Made by a program: the position numbers and the translations under genes | The notes under the pieces: generated by a model | Seen by the model: only the letters and a program-made list of their open reading frames with translations | Told to the model about the DNA's origin: nothing | Databases searched by the model: none | Part shown: positions 13,238 to 13,245 of the stretch, piece after piece | Numbering within the stretch: the first letter of the stretch is position 1 | Layout of the letters: every line of letters starts with the position of its first letter | Origin: DASXMT01 sp035552655 | GTDB lineage: Bacteria > Actinomycetota > Acidimicrobiia > Acidimicrobiales > RAAP-2 | Assembly: GCA_035552655.1 (NCBI GenBank) | Contig: DASZLD010000122.1 | Span: forward strand, 1 to 13,245 | DNA: 13,245 nt | Direction of reading: 5' to 3'

Positions 13238-13245
13238 ATGTCCGT
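13238..13245 (+). CDS. First codons of a gene divergent from the SufR-like regulator
   Basis: ATG at 13238 is followed by TCC and runs off the window (M-S-...). It has a strong Shine-Dalgarno, GAGGAGA (13224-13230), 7 bases upstream, so a real gene start is likely. Because SufR-type regulators usually adjoin the suf operon they control, sufB or another suf gene is the best guess. The two visible residues cannot show that. Confidence 0.55.

Noticed and set aside
1..13245. Possible CRISPR array, IS element, tRNA or phage features
   Set aside because: I found no regularly spaced repeats, no terminal inverted repeats with a transposase, and no tRNA-like cloverleaf. Almost all the sequence is accounted for by the listed genes.

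Overview
The window is very GC-rich, with many GTG starts, 4-base gene overlaps and several starts that lack a Shine-Dalgarno but sit just downstream of a TANNNT -10 box. The cysteine desulfurase and the SufR-like regulator read like actinobacterial family members. I infer a high-GC actinobacterium-like organism, possibly of the Acidimicrobiia type. That placement is inference; there is no rRNA or marker gene here to confirm it.

Layout. (1) Positions 1-1240, minus strand: the start of an unidentified gene and a GT-B glycosyltransferase. (2) Positions 1264-3982, plus strand: a tight run of a crotonase-family protein, GDP-mannose 4,6-dehydratase (gmd) and the thiol-electron transporter CcdA, ending at a GC-rich hairpin. 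(3) Positions 4051-11151, plus strand: a compact cytochrome c maturation System I operon, ccmA-ccmB-ccmC-ccmD-ccmE-ccmF-ccmG-ccmH/I. From ccmB onward almost every junction is a 4-base GTGA stop/start overlap. (4) Positions 11207-13189, minus strand: a cysteine desulfurase and, upstream of it, a SufR-like Fe-S regulator. Convergent hairpins separate this block from the ccm operon. (5) From 13238, plus strand: the first codons of a gene divergent from the regulator, plausibly part of a suf operon.

How the genes work together. CcmA, CcmB, CcmC and CcmD load heme onto the heme chaperone CcmE. CcmF, with the CcmH/CcmI-like fusion, ligates heme to apocytochrome c. CcdA passes electrons across the membrane to the thioredoxin-like CcmG, which keeps the apocytochrome CXXCH thiols (and CcmH) reduced. 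Every System I function is present in 8 kb, with CcmH and CcmI fused into one polypeptide and CcdA in place of DsbD. System I is best known from Proteobacteria, whereas most Gram-positive bacteria use System II (ResB/ResC), so its presence in an actinobacterium-like genome is the main point of interest. The right edge looks like Fe-S cluster supply and its regulation.

There is no sign of CRISPR, IS elements, tRNA or rRNA. No stretch over 130 bases lacks a gene.
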